NCBI GenBank assembly: GCA_046331705.1
Contig: JAXLQJ010000057.1
Coordinates: forward strand, 1-47,563
Direction: 5' to 3'
Source of the DNA: JADJOY01 sp046331705 [NCBI: bacterium]
GTDB lineage: Bacteria > JADJOY01
DNA: 47,563 bases
A program made the position numbers and the translations under genes. Of this stretch, positions 45,048-47,563 are shown in pieces. Positions within the stretch are counted from its first letter, which is position 1; each line of letters opens with the position of its first letter. The notes beneath the pieces are model-generated. The model had not been told where the DNA came from. It saw only the letters and a list, made by a program, of their open reading frames with translations, and made no database searches.

Positions 45048-46226
45048 ATGAAGCGATTGCTCATCCTCTCGTCCGACTGTCACGCGGGCCCGCCACCGCC
45101 GGGCTACCGGGCTTACCTCGATCCCCAGTACCGCGAGGCGTACGACCAGTCGCTGCCGGCGATGCTCGCGATCATCGAGCAGCGCCAGCGCAAGACCCTC
45201 GCCGAGGACTTCCTGGCGACCTGGAAGCGAGGCGAGGTCGCGACGGGGTTGCGCGGGGTGTACGACTCCGCGGAGCGCAATCGCCAGCTCGACGCCGACG
45301 GCATCGCCGGCGAGGTGATCTTCCCGGACGGCGTCACCGACAAGAACGCCTGTCCGTTCGGCGCCGGTCTCGCCATGCCCACCGAGGGTGTGGTGCCCGA
45401 GCTGCAATGGGCGGGTGCCCGCGCCCACAATCGTTGGATCGCCGAGTTCTGCGCGCAGGCACCCGAGCGCCGCGCCGGGCTCGCCGCGGTGCCGATGTTC
45501 TGGAACGTCGAGGAGGCCGTGCGCGAGATCCACTGGGCCAAGGAGCACGGCCTGCGCGGCATCCTGATCCCGCCGCTCTTCGGAGCGCACCCGCCCTTCC
45601 ACGCGTCCTGCTACGAACCGATCTGGAGCGCCTGCGAGACGCTCGACATGCCCGTGCACACCCACGGCGGCGGCGCCCCCGACTACGGCGACCACCTCGG
45701 TACCGTGGGCATCTACGTGACCGAATACGCGTGGTGGTCGGCGCGCCCGGTGTGGTTCCTGATCTGGGGCGGTGTCTTCGAGCGCCATCCACGCCTCAAG
45801 TTCGTGGTCACCGAGCTGGGCGCGAGCTGGGTGCCTGAGCTCAAGGCGCTCATGGATCAGCGCTTCCGCGACACTCACTTCAACCAGAAGCTCGCCGACT
45901 TCCGCAGCCACCTCTCGATGAAGCCGAGCGCGTACTTCGACCGCAACGTGTGGGTGGGCGCCTCGGTGACCTCGCGCGAGGACATCGAGAACCGCGCCGC
46001 GATCGGCGTTGGCAACGTGATGTGGGGCAGCGACTTCCCGCACCCAGAAGGGAGCTGGCCCGAGACACGCCGCTTCCTCGACGAGTCGTTTCGCGGCATC
46101 CCGGAAGCCGAGGCGCGCACCATGCTCGGCCTCAACGCCGCCCACGTCTACGGCTTCGACCTCGCGAAGCTGGCACCGCTGGTCGATCGAATCGGCCTCG
46201 AGCCCAGAGCACTCGGCCTGGTCTGA
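45048..46226 (+). CDS. Amidohydrolase-family metal-dependent hydrolase (ACMSD-like)
   Basis: This 392-residue TIM-barrel enzyme has GGGGGG 11 nt before the ATG. Metal-site motifs are SSDCHAG at 9-15 (in place of DxHxH), the strand-5 His in MPVHTHGGG (about 203-211), and a strand-8 Asp in MWGSDFPHPEGSWP (about 325-338). GILIPPLFGAHPPFH and FVVTELGASWVPELK are typical of the amidohydrolase_2 (decarboxylase/hydrolase) group, which includes ACMSD. Homologues often occur with catabolic genes for aromatic or steroid compounds. The substrate is unknown. A KstR-like operator directly precedes it. Confidence 0.88.
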   Translation: MKRLLILSSDCHAGPPPPGYRAYLDPQYREAYDQSLPAMLAIIEQRQRKTLAEDFLATWKRGEVATGLRGVYDSAERNRQLDADGIAGEVIFPDGVTDKNACPFGAGLAMPTEGVVPELQWAGARAHNRWIAEFCAQAPERRAGLAAVPMFWNVEEAVREIHWAKEHGLRGILIPPLFGAHPPFHASCYEPIWSACETLDMPVHTHGGGAPDYGDHLGTVGIYVTEYAWWSARPVWFLIWGGVFERHPRLKFVVTELGASWVPELKALMDQRFRDTHFNQKLADFRSHLSMKPSAYFDRNVWVGASVTSREDIENRAAIGVGNVMWGSDFPHPEGSWPETRRFLDESFRGIPEAEARTMLGLNAAHVYGFDLAKLAPLVDRIGLEPRALGLV

Positions 46227-46352
46227 CGACCCATCCACACCGCACGAGCCGATGCGCCACGAAACACGCGCGACGGCAGCCGGTGCGCAGCGGTCGTCGC
46301 TCGGGGTACCAGCCGCCCCCACGGTATGATGCGAGTCGAGTAGGAGCCGAGA

Positions 46353-46613
46353 TTGCTGGAGATCAGTCGTTTCTTCGGCATCGTGATTCGCATGTTCTTC
46401 AACGACCACGACCCACCGCATTTCCACGCGATCTACGGAGATGCCGAAGCTCGGATCGACATCACGACGCTCGAGGTACGCCGCGGTGCGCTGCCGCGCC
46501 GGGCGCTCGGCATGGTGATCGAGCGGGCCAGCCAACACCGTCACGAGCTGCACGACGACTGGGACCGAGCACGGCGCGGTATCCAGCCCTACCCGATCGC
46601 TCCTCTCGATTAG
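46353..46613 (+). CDS. DUF4160 protein
   Basis: This 86-residue protein starts at a TTG at 46353 with AGGAG 8 nt upstream; the family start is usually at this point. The DUF4160 pattern is clear: ISRFFGIVIRMFFNDHDPPHFHAIYGDAEARIDI, with a His/Asp-rich NDHDPPHFH motif, then a helical tail ending in W-D-R-A-R-x-G. It pairs with the DUF2442 gene 19 nt downstream. Such pairs behave like small toxin-antitoxin or mobile defence-type modules in many genomes, but the function is not settled. Confidence 0.85.
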   Translation: MLEISRFFGIVIRMFFNDHDPPHFHAIYGDAEARIDITTLEVRRGALPRRALGMVIERASQHRHELHDDWDRARRGIQPYPIAPLD

Positions 46614-46632
46614 CGACCGAGGATCACCGAGC

Positions 46633-46938
46633 ATGTTGCGCATTCGAGCAGCGGAATCGATTGGCGGGTTCTCCGTACGGCTCACGCTGACGGATGGCAC
46701 GCAGGTCGAACGCGACCTCGCCGGGCTGCTCGTCGGTCCGGCCTTCGACCCCTTGCGAACCGACGGACGTGCCTTCGAATCGTTGCGGGTCGAAGACGGC
46801 GCGCTGGTCTGGGCCAGCGGCGCCGACCTGTGTCCCGATGTGGTGATCTGGGGTGGCGAAGCGCCCGCGGATGATGCTGCAAGACCGCCTGGATGGCTCG
46901 CACCGGCCCATCACCCGCCGGGAGTCGAAGCGGCGTGA
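46633..46938 (+). CDS. DUF2442 protein
   Basis: This 101-residue protein follows DUF2442: a beta-rich part SVRLTLTDGTQVERDLAGLLVGPAFDPLR (about 14-42), F-E-S-L-R-V-E-D-G-A-L-V-W and ADLCPDVVIWG (about 64-75). The tail is Pro/Ala-rich and probably disordered. It lies 19 nt after the DUF4160 gene and is probably co-transcribed. The pair is common in tandem. Confidence 0.82.
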   Translation: MLRIRAAESIGGFSVRLTLTDGTQVERDLAGLLVGPAFDPLRTDGRAFESLRVEDGALVWASGADLCPDVVIWGGEAPADDAARPPGWLAPAHHPPGVEAA

Positions 46939-46967
46939 TGCGCGGGCCGCCTAGATGACGAGGCGCG

Positions 46968-47563
46968 GTGGCAATTCGGAAGCTCGGCCAGTCAATCGCG
47001 ATCGGTTCGATCGCGATCGCGCTCGCGATTGCGGCACCTGATCCGGCGGTCGCGAGAGTCGAGCCCGGCTTCTGGAGCACGGACGCGGGCTTCGACGCGA
47101 CCGACATCGTCGTCGTCGGCGCGGCGACTCGGCCAGCCCAGCGAGCCACCGTGCTCGAGGTATGGCGTGGATCGGTGTCGATCGGCGCCACGCTCGTCCT
47201 GCCGGAGCTTGCGAGCCTGGGCCGTCCATCGCTTCGTGCGGCGGTATTCAATCACCAGCTCGCGAATCTCCCGAAACGCGTCTCGGGCGAGCGAGTCGTG
47301 CTGTTCCTCCACAAGAACGGTGCGGGCACGTGGGTCGGCGCATCGAGCTACGGCGAGTTGAAGACGTCGATCGCGTGGATCGAGAACGGCCGCGCGTTCA
47401 CCTTCGAGCAGGAGATCAACCCGGGTCCGGTGGTGCTGCTTTCGCTTCTCACCGAGGCCGAGCTTCGCACCGCCGTGCGCGGCCTCGACGAGGCGCGCGC
47501 CCGACTCGCGGCGGCTCAGGCCGAGCCCGATCCCGCGACTCGCGTGCGCGAGCTCGTAGGCTT
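46968..47563 (+). CDS. Exported protein of unknown function, 5' part (runs off window)
   Basis: The frame is open from a GTG at 46968 (ACGAGG upstream) to the window end, 198 full codons. Residues 1-28 form a signal peptide (SIAIGSIAIALAIAAPDPAVA). The mature start VEPGFWSTDAGFDATDIVVVG is followed by beta-rich sequence with ATVLEVWRGSVSIGATLVLPELASLG and ERVVLFLHKNGAGTWVGAS, then a helical part (TEAELRTAVRGLDEARARLAAAQAE). The pattern resembles exported proteins in which a secreted value or cost-like domain reads VVVxG...VLEVWRG, but I cannot name the family. Confidence 0.55.
   Translation, partial: MAIRKLGQSIAIGSIAIALAIAAPDPAVARVEPGFWSTDAGFDATDIVVVGAATRPAQRATVLEVWRGSVSIGATLVLPELASLGRPSLRAAVFNHQLANLPKRVSGERVVLFLHKNGAGTWVGASSYGELKTSIAWIENGRAFTFEQEINPGPVVLLSLLTEAELRTAVRGLDEARARLAAAQAEPDPATRVRELVG

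Noticed and set aside
43353-46700. A minus-strand open frame of over 1100 codons
   Set aside because: It runs opposite malic enzyme, the amidohydrolase and the DUF4160 gene, all of which have clear motifs. Its translation has no family pattern.
46990-47040. CGATCGCGATCG-rich repeat and near-palindrome at the start of the last gene
   Set aside because: It encodes the Ile-Ala repeats of the signal peptide, so codon repetition explains it.

Overview
The window is GC-rich throughout (roughly two thirds G+C by eye) and densely coded, with frequent ATGA stop/start overlaps, GTG starts and many exported proteins. A CSLREA-type beta-helix protein with an Arg-rich C-terminal anchor, MerR, ArsR and LysR regulators, and HME-RND/CDF metal efflux suggest an environmental Gram-negative bacterium of the broad deltaproteobacterial group (Myxococcota- or Binatota-like). 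That placement is inference; no rRNA or marker gene is present.

Positions 1 to about 20.8 kb form a metal and metalloid resistance region. From the left it holds: a MerR-family thiol metal sensor with its own promoter/operator, followed by a cytochrome c/FTR1-type permease cut by the window edge (together like a lead-type pbrR-pbrT module); a lipoprotein-like protein with six Asp-rich calcium-type loops and a YnfA membrane protein; a minus-strand efflux unit (small exported protein, CzcC, CzcB, CzcA, two-repeat exported protein, CDF transporter); a plus-strand unit of a frameshifted ArsR-type sensor, a frameshifted MtrA-like/DUF4346 protein, an exported OB-like protein and a membrane protein with a GCCGSP motif; and two convergent arsenic units, arsR-acr3-arsC on plus and arsR-arsD-arsA on minus. 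In the minus unit ArsD is fused to an AhpD-like CxxC domain. A small HdrA-like cysteine protein lies just upstream. The region ends at a 28-nt piece identical in form to the 3' end of a tRNA (T arm, acceptor strand, CCA) with no 5' half, which looks like the right attachment site of an integrated element.

From 20.8 to 24.3 kb there is a methyltransferase, a LysR regulator and an MFS exporter that share a candidate operator, GAAGTGC-N7-GCGTCTTC. From 24.5 to 37.5 kb there are housekeeping and envelope genes: a GH13 enzyme, the CSLREA protein, GlpD, a membrane-anchored alkaline-phosphatase-superfamily hydrolase coupled to an alpha/beta hydrolase, a GAF histidine kinase, another hydrolase and glutamate dehydrogenase. 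Two strong bidirectional hairpins separate convergent genes.

From 37.5 to 46.2 kb is central carbon metabolism: a minus-strand operon acsA-E1alpha-E1beta-E2-ACP, and on plus an AhpD-like protein, malic enzyme and an amidohydrolase. A perfect TAGAACACGTTCTA palindrome, the core reported for KstR-type TetR repressors, precedes the amidohydrolase, and a degenerate copy lies between acsA and the AhpD gene. The right end holds a DUF4160/DUF2442 pair and the start of an exported protein.

Sequence quality matters here. arsA carries two pairs of mutually compensating frameshifts, at least one at a G run, and the first ArsR and the MtrA-like gene are also shifted. This points either to indel errors in the assembly or to decay confined to about 11 to 17.3 kb.
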